From the NCBI GenBank assembly GCA_030544215.1, contig JARZZO010000005.1:79203024-79267023 (forward strand): a stretch of DNA of 64,000 nt, given 5' to 3'. Made by a program: the position numbers and the translations under genes. Positions 12,688 through 24,400 of this stretch are shown here, in pieces (position 1 is the first letter of the stretch; the number at the start of each line of letters is the position of its first letter). The DNA comes from Zantedeschia hybrid cultivar. Lineage: Eukaryota; Streptophyta; Magnoliopsida; Alismatales; Araceae. The notes under the pieces are model-generated. The model saw only the letters and a list, made by a program, of their open reading frames with translations. It was not told the origin of the DNA and made no database searches.

Positions 12688-14788
12688 AAACAGCTTGTTG
12701 GTGCGGCCGGTGTGCATGCCCACAGTGGCAGTGCAACTTATTTAGCTTGACATCGTCTGTGTTTTCTTGTGTTCATTAGATGAGCTCCAGTGGCCAGAAG
12801 TGAGCTATCTGTACATCATGGCATGAGCACATGTTGGGAGGAGTTTGCTTGTAAACTCGATCCCGTTCCCCCAGAGTTTTGTTGTAGGTTGCTGATGGTG
12901 TTCACTGTTGGCTAGTGATTGCAAGAAGGGGATGACCTCCTTGCCTGACTCGAGAACAGTGGGAGGGTTTACTTTGACGCTTGTAAAAATTCTGTATGCA
13001 AGTAGTTCTGGCCTAACATCAAGGAAATCATGTTGGTGTTTCTTCCTGTAGGATATGAATTTTCTCCGCGTTTGTTTTGTTTTTTTTCCTCACTTTGTTC
13101 CAATGTAAAAGAGGTTGGACTAGCGAGTTCTCTGTAAGTTCATGGTGTACTTCAGCACTTTATATATGAATGGGTATTACTTGGACCATGAGCACCAGTT
13201 GCTCTTAAGGAAGACACATGGCACTAATTAAAAGCATGAGTAGATGAAGGTCACAGGCTTTCCCTGCATGCTCGCTTAGCAAAGAGCCAAAGACATTATA
13301 CGTCTAGCATATGCTTCAACTTGATGAAAAGTTGCGGTCTGACTTTCTTTCATGGTTATGAATTAGGCCACGCATTTTGTATTTGTGATCCACGTGACAT
13401 AGTCTAACATGCATACGAGAGAACATGCTAGAATAGTCTCACATATGAAAAAGGACAAAACCAATAATGTTTAAATATATGATGCCTACACCACTCAATG
13501 TCTTAAGATTTTAAATTGGATAACTTAAAAACTTCAACACTTTCCTATCTCGTTCATCCTAAAACTAAATAAAACTATGGTACTGTAGTAGCATATTATA
13601 CATTATTTCTGTGGGCATGCATGCATTGCACATGCATACATTAACCATACACACGTACGTAAACATACACAGTTATGATTATATGTATGTATCACATGAA
13701 GTTGAAGCTACACAAAGTGCAGAAACTCGAATACTGAGAATAGAACGTTTCAACAGAAAACAAAAGGATATTTTTTTCATGTCCATCATTACATGATCAT
13801 CATCTAACTCATCATCATCATCCAAGTGTCACAACATTACTTAGGAACGGCTATATAAATCGCATCCAGCCCGGGACGGCCATCACCAGTACCGCAGCAT
13901 GGCTCGTCGTATACATGGCTGAGTCTGTGATCTAAAAAATGGGCTTTGTCCAAAAACCCAGCTGGTTGCACATGTCGTTGCTTATTCATGTCATATATAT
14001 TTATATTTTTTTATTTACTAATAAATATCAGGTTATACATATTTGTATTTTCGGATTAAATTTGTGTGATGTAAGGTTATGAAGAGAGCCTGAGCTTGGG
14101 GGTAATTGGGCCTAGTGAGTTGGGTTGGCTGGGCTAGGCTCATAGGTATTAGCCAGGGCCCAAGAAATTGGAACCCCTTTTGTACCACAATTTATTTCTT
14201 AGTTATATATATCCTTCCTTGAACTCTTATTTAATTCTTATTCTCTTTCCTTCGATTTTTATAATTTCAGTTAAACATACATATATGTAGAAGAAACCAG
14301 AAGAGGAACGCCCACTAGATGGAACTGGTAAGAGCTAAATGTGAGGGGGTTCTCTATGTCAAAAGATGTGGTCTAGATGGATACTTGCTAGAGTAATACT
14401 AAGTTTCTGATGCCAATTTATAATTTGTTCTTCTGTATTGTTATAATTTTATTTTGCTATTGCCTCTTTTATGCCACCACTAACGCTCAAAATATAAGCT
14501 TATTTTATTACCCCTTTTCTGGTTATTTGTTTCTGTCTTCTTACATGAACATTTGCTAGTCCTGAATTCACTCTGGCCTAACGAGATAAATAAATCTTTA
14601 TGAACGACGGGGAGGCTTTTTTTTTTTTGTAATGTTGCTTAAGGAAATAAATCCATCAAGAACGATAGAACTTTTCTAACATTTAAGGTTTGACTGTTTC
14701 GTACCTATAACATCTACATTCCTCTCTCACGGCTGCATTTACAGTAGTACACTTCAGTTTATAATAGAATGTGATGCATATAAAAAAT

Positions 14789-15141
14789 GAGTAATACTTG
14801 TTGCACCACGAGCGGGCGACTGTCCAATCGGTTAGAATTGACGGCTGCCGCAGTAGTAATTTTTTTATTATTCTTTATTTTTTGAATTCTTTTAGGTCAG
14901 CTCCACTATGGCCGCCACCTTTTATATAAGCCCATCTCTCATCGGACGACCTAAAAAATTTTAAAAATAAAAAATTGAACTGTCACTAAGCTCGATCTTT
15001 TATTTTTTAAATTTTTTTGGGTCATCCAATGGAGGATTGGCATGTACGGACGCATCGGCCATTATGGTGACAACCTATTTTTTATTATTATTTTTTTTAA
15101 AAAAAAGGTTGCATCCCTGTGCGGTGAAGCAAGTATTATTC
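14789..15141. mobile_element. Mutator-like MITE, GAGTAATACTTG family, copy 1
   Basis: The left end GAGTAATACTTGTTGCACCA pairs with an inverted right end GAATAATACTTGCTTCACCG. The centre folds around GACGACCTAAAAAATTTT and AAATTTTTTTGGGTCATCC. Flanks ATAAAAAAT and TAGAAAAAT share 6 of 9 bases. The same ends and centre occur at 49552-49844; 31507 carries a lone left end. Confidence 0.7.
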
Positions 15142-16142
15142 TAGAAAAATTATGGATGGAAAATACTAATTATTTGGTAAGGTAGTAGGTCACTCACCTT
15201 TTCCCCATGCCCCAAGTAAATAGTATCTAAAGTTATTCAGCACATCTATAAAAAATGGATGAAATTCTAAACTAGATATATAATCCCGACAACCTTTTTT
15301 TATGTATAATTATTTTTTAAAATTACAAATGTTATACCAGTTTCAAGATATGTTTTACGCAAGTGGGGATATAAAAGGATGCATATTGGATTGAACGGTG
15401 GCTCTATCCCTATTTTATTCTTTAAACAATATATGTATCATTATCTTTATTTTTATCTTCATGTATCTTTATCTTTTAAAATTAGCAAAACTTATCGGAA
15501 ACGGAATAAGTTCTTTTTAAGTAATTCTTATAAATTTACTTGCAAAACACATGACATATGTGAAAATGAACTTTGCCAATGCATGAGAGGAGGGTTAAAG
15601 GAATAGTTAGACGATAAGACATGTACTTATATAACATTGGAAATTTCATTTATAAATGTGTGAGAAATGAGAGTTGTAAATAAAATATGATCAATAGCTA
15701 ACATGAGTGAAAGAAAAATGGACAGATACTCACATAATCGAATACGGAAATAGGTCTATGCTTATCTTTTTCTTAAATTATTTGGATATATATGAATTTT
15801 TATCCTTATTTTTAAATTATATCCTTTTATGACCTTTAAGCTTCGAAAACAGATGGATACACATATTTTCAAATATCATTTACATCCCTTTGCAATGCAA
15901 GTAAACAGTTTACCAGACTTAATCATGTACGAAACCCAAAATGGAAATGTAAAGTTATTGTAATAATAAGTAACAATGTGACTTTGACTTAAAAAATTTT
16001 CTCTTTAATTCTAGAAAACTTTAACTTAGGAACACAAAATGCCACATTTCTCAGAAATAGATAAAACTTTATGAAGTTAAAAGCTTATAAAATACAAAGA
16101 TAATTTTCATCATAATAGTTTGTGCCTCTAGTTGAAGTTTAA

Positions 16143-16404
16143 TTTGTTTGCAGAATAGATTATTCAGAATTATTTATCTGGAATAGCATATGCTAGAATA
16201 AGAGACGTTTAACTTTGATAGTTATGTGGGACCTACTAACGAAATATGATAGATAAATAATTCTTAAATCTAGAGTTGAATTGCATATTTTTCTTAATCT
16301 AATATAAGCAATTCTAACGTGCTATAAGTCATTCTGCTCATCAAATTAAAATTAATCTTATTTTAAGAATAAGGGGCTTATTCTTCTCCAATTTTGCAAA
16401 CAAA
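16143..16404. mobile_element. Possible MITE with TTTGTTTGC termini
   Basis: TTTGTTTGCAGAAT at the left is matched by an inverted TTTGTTTGCAAAAT at the right, and inner segments are partly complementary (ATTATTCAGAAT against AGAATAAG). No target duplication was recognised, so boundaries are tentative. Confidence 0.4.
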
Positions 16405-16907
16405 GTGCTATTGAATTAATTCATTAAACTGATGACATCATTAATGGAACAATATTGAATGTTACCCATAAGATAGGCTAAATAAGAAGCAATAGCTGGG
16501 GAAGAAACCTTTTAAAGCCCTTCAATAAATTATGTGATGGAAGACAGCCATTACGGAGTACCATCTTATACATAGAATTGAAATAAGATACGCTTAAATT
16601 GGAAACTCTAATGGGAAGAGACTTTAGTCATAATTTTCCAATCCTCCAACAAATAATCATATAGTAAACTAGAATGACTGAAACTTTGGTAAGCTAAAAA
16701 ACTGTTCCTATCATAACTCGTTTTTAAACAACTAGGCACTTTGAAACTTTCCAGCTCAAAATAATTTTCGTCAAATCATACCACTCATCGTTCTTTAGGT
16801 CGCTAGACGTCCTCCCATCATCTTTATCAAGAGATCCTAGTCAAATGGACTTCTCGGAGGATGGTGCGACCGCCACCAAGTACAAAGGACACGCACGGAG
16901 GCTTTAT

Positions 16908-17237
16908 TTATTTATTATTATTATCTTTTAAAGATGACTCAGAGGCCACGAACACAAGTATTTACATGCGACTAGAACTCCAACTAAGAGGAATTTGAGA
17001 TACCCTCCGAATATTTTGGAGCTAATTCTGAAATAGGCGGACAAGTTCCGCTTAATTAGGCGAGGATTTCAGGTCTAACTGATTTTTCAGAGAAGTAATT
17101 TCACAGGCCAGAGAATAAATATCTCAATAGCACTTAAGACTGTATAACTGGAGAAGTGTTAAACTTCAACCAGATTCGAACCTGCCACCTCCCAACTGAG
17201 AGGCAAGTGGTGAACCAACTCCCCTAGGGGGTCGGTT
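16908..17237 (-). mobile_element. tRNA-derived SINE with target duplication
   Basis: Read on the minus strand, the head has a polymerase III A-box-like GAGTTGGTTCACCACTTGC and a B box GGTTCGAATCT about 35 bases on, both in a tRNA-like context. A body of about 240 bp follows, ending in a TAATAATAAATAAATAAA-type tail. Flanks CACGGAGGCTTTAT (16894-16907) and CACGGTGGCTTTAT (17238-17251) form a 14-bp target duplication with one mismatch. The tail lies next to one copy of the duplication, as expected for LINE-driven insertion. Confidence 0.85.
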
Positions 17238-17303
17238 CACGGTGGCTTTATGAATCATTAGTATTCTTTCTCCAAATAGTCGTTTGCATCAACATAAAAT
17301 GTT

Positions 17304-17698
17304 GATTTTTTTTTTGCATATATATTCTTTAAATATATCATATTTGCATGTATACCGCCGACTCTCACATATTAACATCAATATCCCTAAAATCTTTAAA
17401 AAGTTGCACTTGTATGTTTAAATCTAATGATTTTACATAAATACTTTTAAATTTACTAATATTTTACATGTATGCCTTCAATTCACTAAAATCTTGTACT
17501 ATGTACCCGCAACACATCCGATCAGATCATGATTTATACAATCTTTTTGACATATTTCATTGAAATTAAACTAAGTTTGAAGGAAAAAGTGTAAATATAA
17601 TATTTTTTAAATTTTCAAAGGTATTAATGATAATATATGAGAATTGGAGATATACATGCAAATATGGTGTATTGAAAGATATATACACAAAAAAACCC
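17304..17698. mobile_element. Mutator-like MITE, GGGTTTTTTTG family
   Basis: Ends GATTTTTTTTTG and, inverted, GGGTTTTTTTGTG are flanked by a perfect 9-bp duplication TAAAATGTT (17295-17303 and 17699-17707). The interior repeats phrases such as CATATTTGCATGTATACC shared with 49855-50246. Confidence 0.85.
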
Positions 17699-17702
17699 TA
17701 AA

Positions 17703-17918
17703 ATGTTCCTCGCTTTTTTAATACCCATTCATTAGTGAGAAGGATGACTTCAATTTTCACTCCTGCATGGGACGTATTGGATCAATGTTTCAAAGCAGCT
17801 TCTTGGATCAATGTTCCTCGCTTTTTTAATACCCATTCAATAGTGAAAAAGGATAACTTCAATTTTCACTGTTGCACTGGGACGTATTGGATCAATGTTT
17901 CAAAGCAGCTTCTTGAAT
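17703..17918. repeat. 108-bp tandem duplication
   Basis: Two adjacent copies start ATGTTCCTCG at 17703 and 17811 and stay nearly identical, including GGGACGTATTGGATCAATG. The first copy begins inside the target duplication of the MITE just to its left. Confidence 0.85.
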
Positions 17919-18426
17919 CTTCATATAAAGCAGATGAAATAGGAGCACCCCACAGTTCTTACATCCAAGAAATCACATCCACATCCACACAGATACGATA
18001 ACAGATTAAACATGAACCATCATATCTTCTGATACATGAAAAGAAGAGAACAATTTTCTAGGAACTATGAACTCCCCTTGGAAGCCACATTTACATTTAG
18101 TGCCATACTTACAAGTGTGTAACCCACGTAAAATGTCAGCATAAACTTGAATTGGTAACTACTATACATATACGTAATTTTCCTGATGTGGAGCAGGCCT
18201 TGGTCACTGTTCAATGCCTGGATCTGCTCCCTCAGGCTTCCTCATTGACCGGCTCAACAAAAACATGAGCACACAACGAGGGTACAGAACACATGAATAA
18301 ATCATCTATCACCTATTACAGAGGGGCACAATTTTCATGAGAGAGGATCCCCCCCAACCCCCCGGTTTATTCTTTGTTTCTATACAAGATGAAGATATAT
18401 AGAAGCCATGAGACAGTAGGGAAGAG

Positions 18427-21400
18427 TTAGACAAGGATCTGTGACCTAGCAGCAAGGCGGGAGCACCTGCCCCGACGGCTTTTGTTCAAGTTGCAAGCAC
18501 AGCCCTCCAGAAGCTCAAGGTCCTCGTCACACGTCAAAATGGATGCCATCTCTGGGTTCTCCAGTAGCAACTTCGAAGTCAAGAATCCTGCTATAGACCA
18601 TGTCTGATAGAGCCGCGACTGTTTCCCAATAAATCTTCCCGTTCGGGTGTCGTAATATTCCGGCCACTTGTCATCTGATAGCCTCTTCTCAGCCACTGCA
18701 ACAGCCTTCCGGGCTAACTCTGGCCGTCCCATTTTAATACAGGCTAGGGTGAACTGAAACAGAATGAAAAGATTGAAGGGTTAAAATGACATACTTGGCA
18801 AATCCATCAGTAAAGCATGAATAATGCATAGGAATTACCTGCCAAAGCAGTGTCGGCCAGGATCCACCATTGTGATAAGACCAAGGGCTGCAATGTTGAA
18901 ATTCCATAGATAAGTGAACATTCCCCGTGGAGCAACTAGTCTCACCATTTATCCAACACAGGAAGCCAAAACTATTGTAAAATAAAATAAGGCATTTACT
19001 CTCATTCATCCATTATGATTGGAGAAGTTGAATCTCTTTGGAAACTAGGGAATTGTCAGAAATTAACAAAAGTTCATGTATTTGCTAGGCTACAAAAGTT
19101 TACTGAAGGTATTCATAAAATAAATTCAATTTATTTTGAAATCAACTCATAAAGCACCTAGCAACATAATGAAATCATAACCACTCCTGTAGAGTTTTCA
19201 GATGAAACGTGAATGCATGCATAGTTAGTTTTTGAGCAATAAGCTGGAAATAGGACAACACTATTACGAAAAGCTTCAGGAAAAAATGATCAGGATCAGA
19301 ACTCACGTGTTCTTTGGGTCACTGCCAGTTATTATGTGCCACTCATCATATTCCAAGGCAGGGAAACAAATCTTGAGAGGCATTTTGCCCACAAGATCCT
19401 CCCATTTTTCTTCAAAAAGATTGAGGATGCCTTCTGCCTGTCTTGGAGTGGTCAAAGAAGAGACAATAGCCCAAAGATTGCCAAGTGAAAAAAACCTAAA
19501 GTCCATGTGTGCAGGCTGTAGATTTCCAATGAGATAGCCACCTTTATCAGGAACCCAATCGACCAACCAAGAAGGGATCTGCTCAGGATAAATGTTGAAT
19601 TTGTTGATAGCATCATGAGAGTACTCTTCTGTCTTATAGCGGTAGATCTCATTGATTTTCTTCATGTCCACCCAATAATATTCTCGAATATGGAATGACA
19701 ACGCGCTAAGTCTGTTGTTGATAGCCCGGATAAGATTATTGGACCCATCATTGACAGTGAGCATTTCACGAGAGAATCGCAAAGCTGAATAGAATAACGA
19801 CTGCAGAACAGATTTATTCAGTTAAATCTTCACCGCCCGGGAGAAAACACGCAAGGTCATAAATGCATAAAAGATGCACACAAGTCCACAGTGGAATACA
19901 AAAAACTCAAAATATTAAAATCAGATTACAAACTTAATCAAACATTGCCATATACATGAAAGATTCAACTGGTAAAACATAGGGAAGCCCAAAATCATGA
20001 ACAAACAAGGATAAAATTAATCATGCAAGCATGCAAGGAATTAATCACACAAGTATTCACCTCACATGTCCAATATAAAGAAGAATTGCAAATTTCAATT
20101 CTAGATCAGTCAGGTTCACTGGTTGTTTCAGGTGGACCATCCATTATGAATCCAAAGTAACCATATCAGTCCTCCACTATGCAAATTCAGGGATCTTTTT
20201 CATAAGAAGTTACACTAAACTCATGAATCCACACCTAAAAGTACAAGGGCCCATGTTCTTCATTAACGGCATGTAAACAATGCATACTCTCTAGATGTCA
20301 GAGGAGATGTGGAAAGAAAAATAGTCAGCAATTCAGTTGATGTTGGCAAGATGAAAGCTCAAGTTAAGAAACATTGCTTTGGCTATTTTTCTCAGTATAA
20401 CCAAAGCAATTTATTAAGCTGAGTAGAAATAAGTCATAATGTAGCATTCATGTATCCCAAAATCCAGGAAGGGCGAAGCAATCTGTTAATTCAAAATTCT
20501 AGTGACATTTTCTCTTGAAAAGCAATGAAAAAGATATTGTATATGTTTGCACGGCTACATTTGGAAAAGCTTTGGGATTTGGATTACTAAAAAATGCAGA
20601 AGCCTGTTTCAGGTGGAAAAGTTCAAGAAGGCCAGGTGCTCCTACACCTAACACCCAGTTGTGTAATTCATGCCCATGGAGCCTTGAGTGAGTAAGAAGA
20701 AAGACATGTCCGAAACAGCTGCCACTGCTTCTTCCGAGAGGATGATTCGCTATACTACAACTGCCGGCTGCTGCAGAAGACACAAGGATGCACCGCTGTG
20801 GAATAAAAGCGTAGCGCTGTGTAAAACTGTATGAAAGCCTCTAGAACATTTAGGCAATTTTTTACGAACGAGAGTGAAGCTTTACAGAAGGTGGATAACT
20901 CCCAAGGCCTATTAATATGAACATGTACAAGAGACAAGGATGGTAGTCTCGGTACCAGTCTCAATATCAGTCGGTACAAGTCTATCGGTATCGGTCCATT
21001 TCAGTGGGTACCGGACTGGTACCAGCCAAAACAGGTTGTATTGGCTTGGTACCAGCTGGTATTGGCCCCGTACCAGCCGGTTTCGACCATATCTGTTTCA
21101 CTCCCGTATCAACCAGTACCGACCGCTACTAGTAGATATTGGCCGATACTGATACGTATCGGCTAATACTGCCATCAGTGACAAGAGAAGCGAAAAAAAT
21201 TCCACTAGGCAAATGCATACCGTTGGCAAGCTTACGATAGGTTATGGTATCTCTTGTGCTCTTAAATGACTCAAAGAAGAAAAATTCCAATCAAGAGTCA
21301 ACACAGAACTCACTACATTGACCACCTCATCGTCTAGCCAGTAAGTAAAGCTTGCCCAGGGAGATAATTAAATTCAGAGGCAACTGGAATAGGAAGAATA

Positions 21401-24400
21401 AACAATTAACCAGTAGTGTTTAGAACTTTAAATTGGTTAATTGTTAACAACAAGGTGTGCCGGATCGGCACGAATGGATCGGATCGGCTGATCTGCCGAT
21501 CAGATCGGCCGGATCAACCGATGCACCGTTCCAAACTAGCCGTTGGGCTAGCCATGGGCTTGGGGGGCTTATATATACCCCCAAGTCCATCTCCCATCCC
21601 CATTCCCCACCACAACCCATTCTCCTCCTCTTTCTCCCTCTTCCCTCTCTCTCTTGCCTATCTTTCCAAGTTTTTCTCCCTCTCTCTCTCTCTAATTTTT
21701 TTTAATCTAATGTATATTTCTCTCCCTCCCTCCCCTTAATTTTTGTTTTATATCTGCTTAATTTAAATATTTCTTCCTCGCTTTAATGTTTTTCTCCACT
21801 TATATTTCTTCCTCTTTTGAATTTTTTTCTATCTAGTATTTGTCTCCCTCTTTCTAAATGACAATCTAATATTCTACAACGATTTGGTGGACGGTTCAAA
21901 GAGCTTTTTTTTAGTAAGTTATCTTTCTATCACACACACTCTCTCTCTCTAACAATCTTTCTAAAATTTTCTCTCTCTTATTCTTTTTTTTTCCCTTCCA
22001 CTAAATACATTAATATTAATAGTCCTCAATAGTAAAAAACATCTATAGGTTTAAATGACACACCGGGCCTAGTTCTACCTTGAGGTAGACCATGCCTAGT
22101 GGAGATCTAGTGGTATTGTCGTAAGCAGTCACTGATATGGGAGAGGGTAGTCATTTCTCATTCGGCACACCGCACAATTCCAATGTTCGTGGCGGTAGCA
22201 CATTGATCGAAGCCCCTGTATCGACCAAACATGTGTCAATGGCTTTTCGACAGATATTCACAGTAATGCTCAAAGCCATATCCCGCGCTGCCAGGGGTGC
22301 TAACTCAAAATTGTGAAATGATATGGATGGTTGATCACTTTGCGATACTAGAACTGTGGTGATCTTCTCTTCAGGCACATCCTCGTTTACCATTACTCTC
22401 TGTAAATACTCCATGGTTTGGAAGAAAATTAATAAATGTACACTACTCTCTTTTTTGTTGAGGGTAATTAAATTTTGGATAAAAGAATATTTAATACCTT
22501 TATTATCATTTACACCCAAAATCAAATAATTCTCAATAGAAAAAAAGAGTGACGCACATTTCTTAATTTTTCTCTGAAACACAACATAGTAAACTTATTT
22601 GTTTTATTTACTATCGAAAATTGTTAATACTAATATATATAGGAGTAAAAAAAGAGTAAGAAAAAAAATGTAAGGGATAAAAGATAGAGAGAGTGTGTTA
22701 TAGAGAGACCAATTACTAAAGAAAAAACAAAACAATCTCAAGTAAAGAAATCAAGGTAGAGTAAATTTTTTTTTTTTTAAAAATATACAGAATTTTTTAA
22801 TTTTTTTGAAGGGGTCAATGCCACATGGATGATGTCATCCGGCATAGCACCATGGGTACCCAATCTAGGAGATCAATGGATCTATTGTCTTTACTGTGGA
22901 CACCTTGTTAGTGAGATCTATCATTTCACGGAGCATCTTCTAGAGATACATAAAGATAGCATCACATGTCCTTCAGTCCCTCATGATATATGTGTACAGT
23001 TCCAGAGATTTTTATGTCAGGACGAAAGATTATCACCGACTCGTCCATCTTCATCTACGTCCGCGGGAGGATCTAGGATGGAGATTGTAGATGTTATGTA
23101 AGCATTCTTTTTAGAGTTTCATATTCCATCTATTGTTATGCACACACCATCATTTGTTTAGATGGTTAGATATATTCAAAGACAGCCACATGTCCCATCT
23201 CATACCCAGATTGAATTAGATTTTGGTGAAGAAGATGATGGATCATTTCTTTCTTCTGATGAAGATGATTGAGTCTTATCACTTACATAGTACTACTATA
23301 TATGTGTCATGTATATGGTTATCATGTTATGTGTCATGTATATTGTTAGCTACTTGGCTTTGAGAAACTTATGAGTTTCTTATTTTTTTCATGATTTTTC
23401 ATATTTTTAAATTTTTTTAACTTTTTAAAGCCAAGTGCGGAACCGGATCAGATGGGATCGGATGATCTGATCGGTCCAGAACTTGACTAATCCGAGTTCG
23501 ATCCCAGATCCCTCCTCCCTTAGTTAACACCAGATAAAACTAGATTGCATTATTCCTCTGACTATATAAACTTCAGATGTGAAATAATAAATCTAGACGC
23601 CTTCTGCTCTAACATCAGGAAAAATTACAATGCTATGATAATGTATACTAACTTAATATTTTGAGAAGTCCATTTGCATCGAAAGGTTAAAACAGTAAGT
23701 TACATTCAAGTTAATCATAAGCATGCCATCACTTCAATTTGTAGGAATAAAGTTGAAAGTTACATGTACGGGTAGTCTTGCATTCCTTAAATTCACTTTC
23801 TCCCCCCCCCCCCCCCCAACCAAAAAAAAAAAAAACTATCTAACTAAAAGAAAGGAAAGAGCACCATTAATCCTTACACCCATGCATGGAATAAGTATAA
23901 GAAGCCACAGTGCAACAGCATTAAGCCATCGACCCTTTTAAAAGAGCACCAATAATCTTTACTACCAGCTATAAGAAGGCACAATGCAAGAGAATTAAGC
24001 CATCGAGCCTTTTCCCACTTTCTAAAGGTGTCTATGGCATAGGCCACTGTGCTACATAACCTAGATGATGATTAATGATTTTTGTTAAAAGAACTTGCAG
24101 CTACATTAAAATCAGATGTAAAGAGAAACCAACGTTGAAGAAATAACAGCAAGTGTGCAGATGATTTTCATTAATGCGAAAAGCAACATACATAAAAGAA
24201 AAGAAAATCAAACTTACTTGGATTTCCAAAGGATGCCCGTGAGTGCCCATTCGGCGATCAATCATGCAAGATCCATCAGTAACCAACAAGGTAGGAAACA
24301 TGTCAAAGCCATCAGATAAGCATAAGTTCATGATCAACTTAATGCCGGTCTGCACATCCACTCTCTCTTGTAATGCATAATCACCAGTGATCTTACCATA

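Larger units (their letters stand above)
12688..16907. other. Spacer downstream of GA2ox; no gene seen
   Basis: The first few hundred bases are likely GA2ox 3' untranslated region. Beyond that the DNA is AT-rich with short chance frames, a Mutator-like MITE (14789-15141) and a possible MITE with TTTGTTTGC ends (16143-16404). Nothing else could be identified. Confidence 0.6.
21450..23500 (+). mobile_element. Internally deleted hAT-type transposon remnant
   Basis: Both edges are rich in GATCGG motifs (21466-21520 and 23445-23485). A TATATATA promoter-like box at 21570-21577 follows GC-rich sequence and precedes a CT-rich leader. Reading frame 22829-23101 (+) encodes WIYCLYCG...HFTEHL...CPSVPHDI, the CxxC...H...C arrangement of BED-type fingers at the N terminus of plant hAT transposases. 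A further plus-strand stretch ending at the stop at 23271 reads DFGEEDDGSFLSSDEDD, an acidic C-terminal-like tail. The catalytic and hATC dimerisation regions are missing. Exact terminal inverted repeats and target duplication were not resolved. Confidence 0.6.
19801..24217 (-). other. Invertase intron 3 (4.4 kb) with nested mobile DNA
   Basis: Donor at 24217 and acceptor at 19802-19801 on the minus strand. The intron contains a degenerate GGTACCAG repeat tract (20940-21180), a gutted hAT element on the opposite strand (about 21450-23500) and, inside it, a retroprotease fragment framed by inverted repeats. A C16/A14 homopolymer run lies near 23803-23835. Splice sites and flanking exons are intact, so the insertions appear tolerated. 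Confidence 0.85.
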
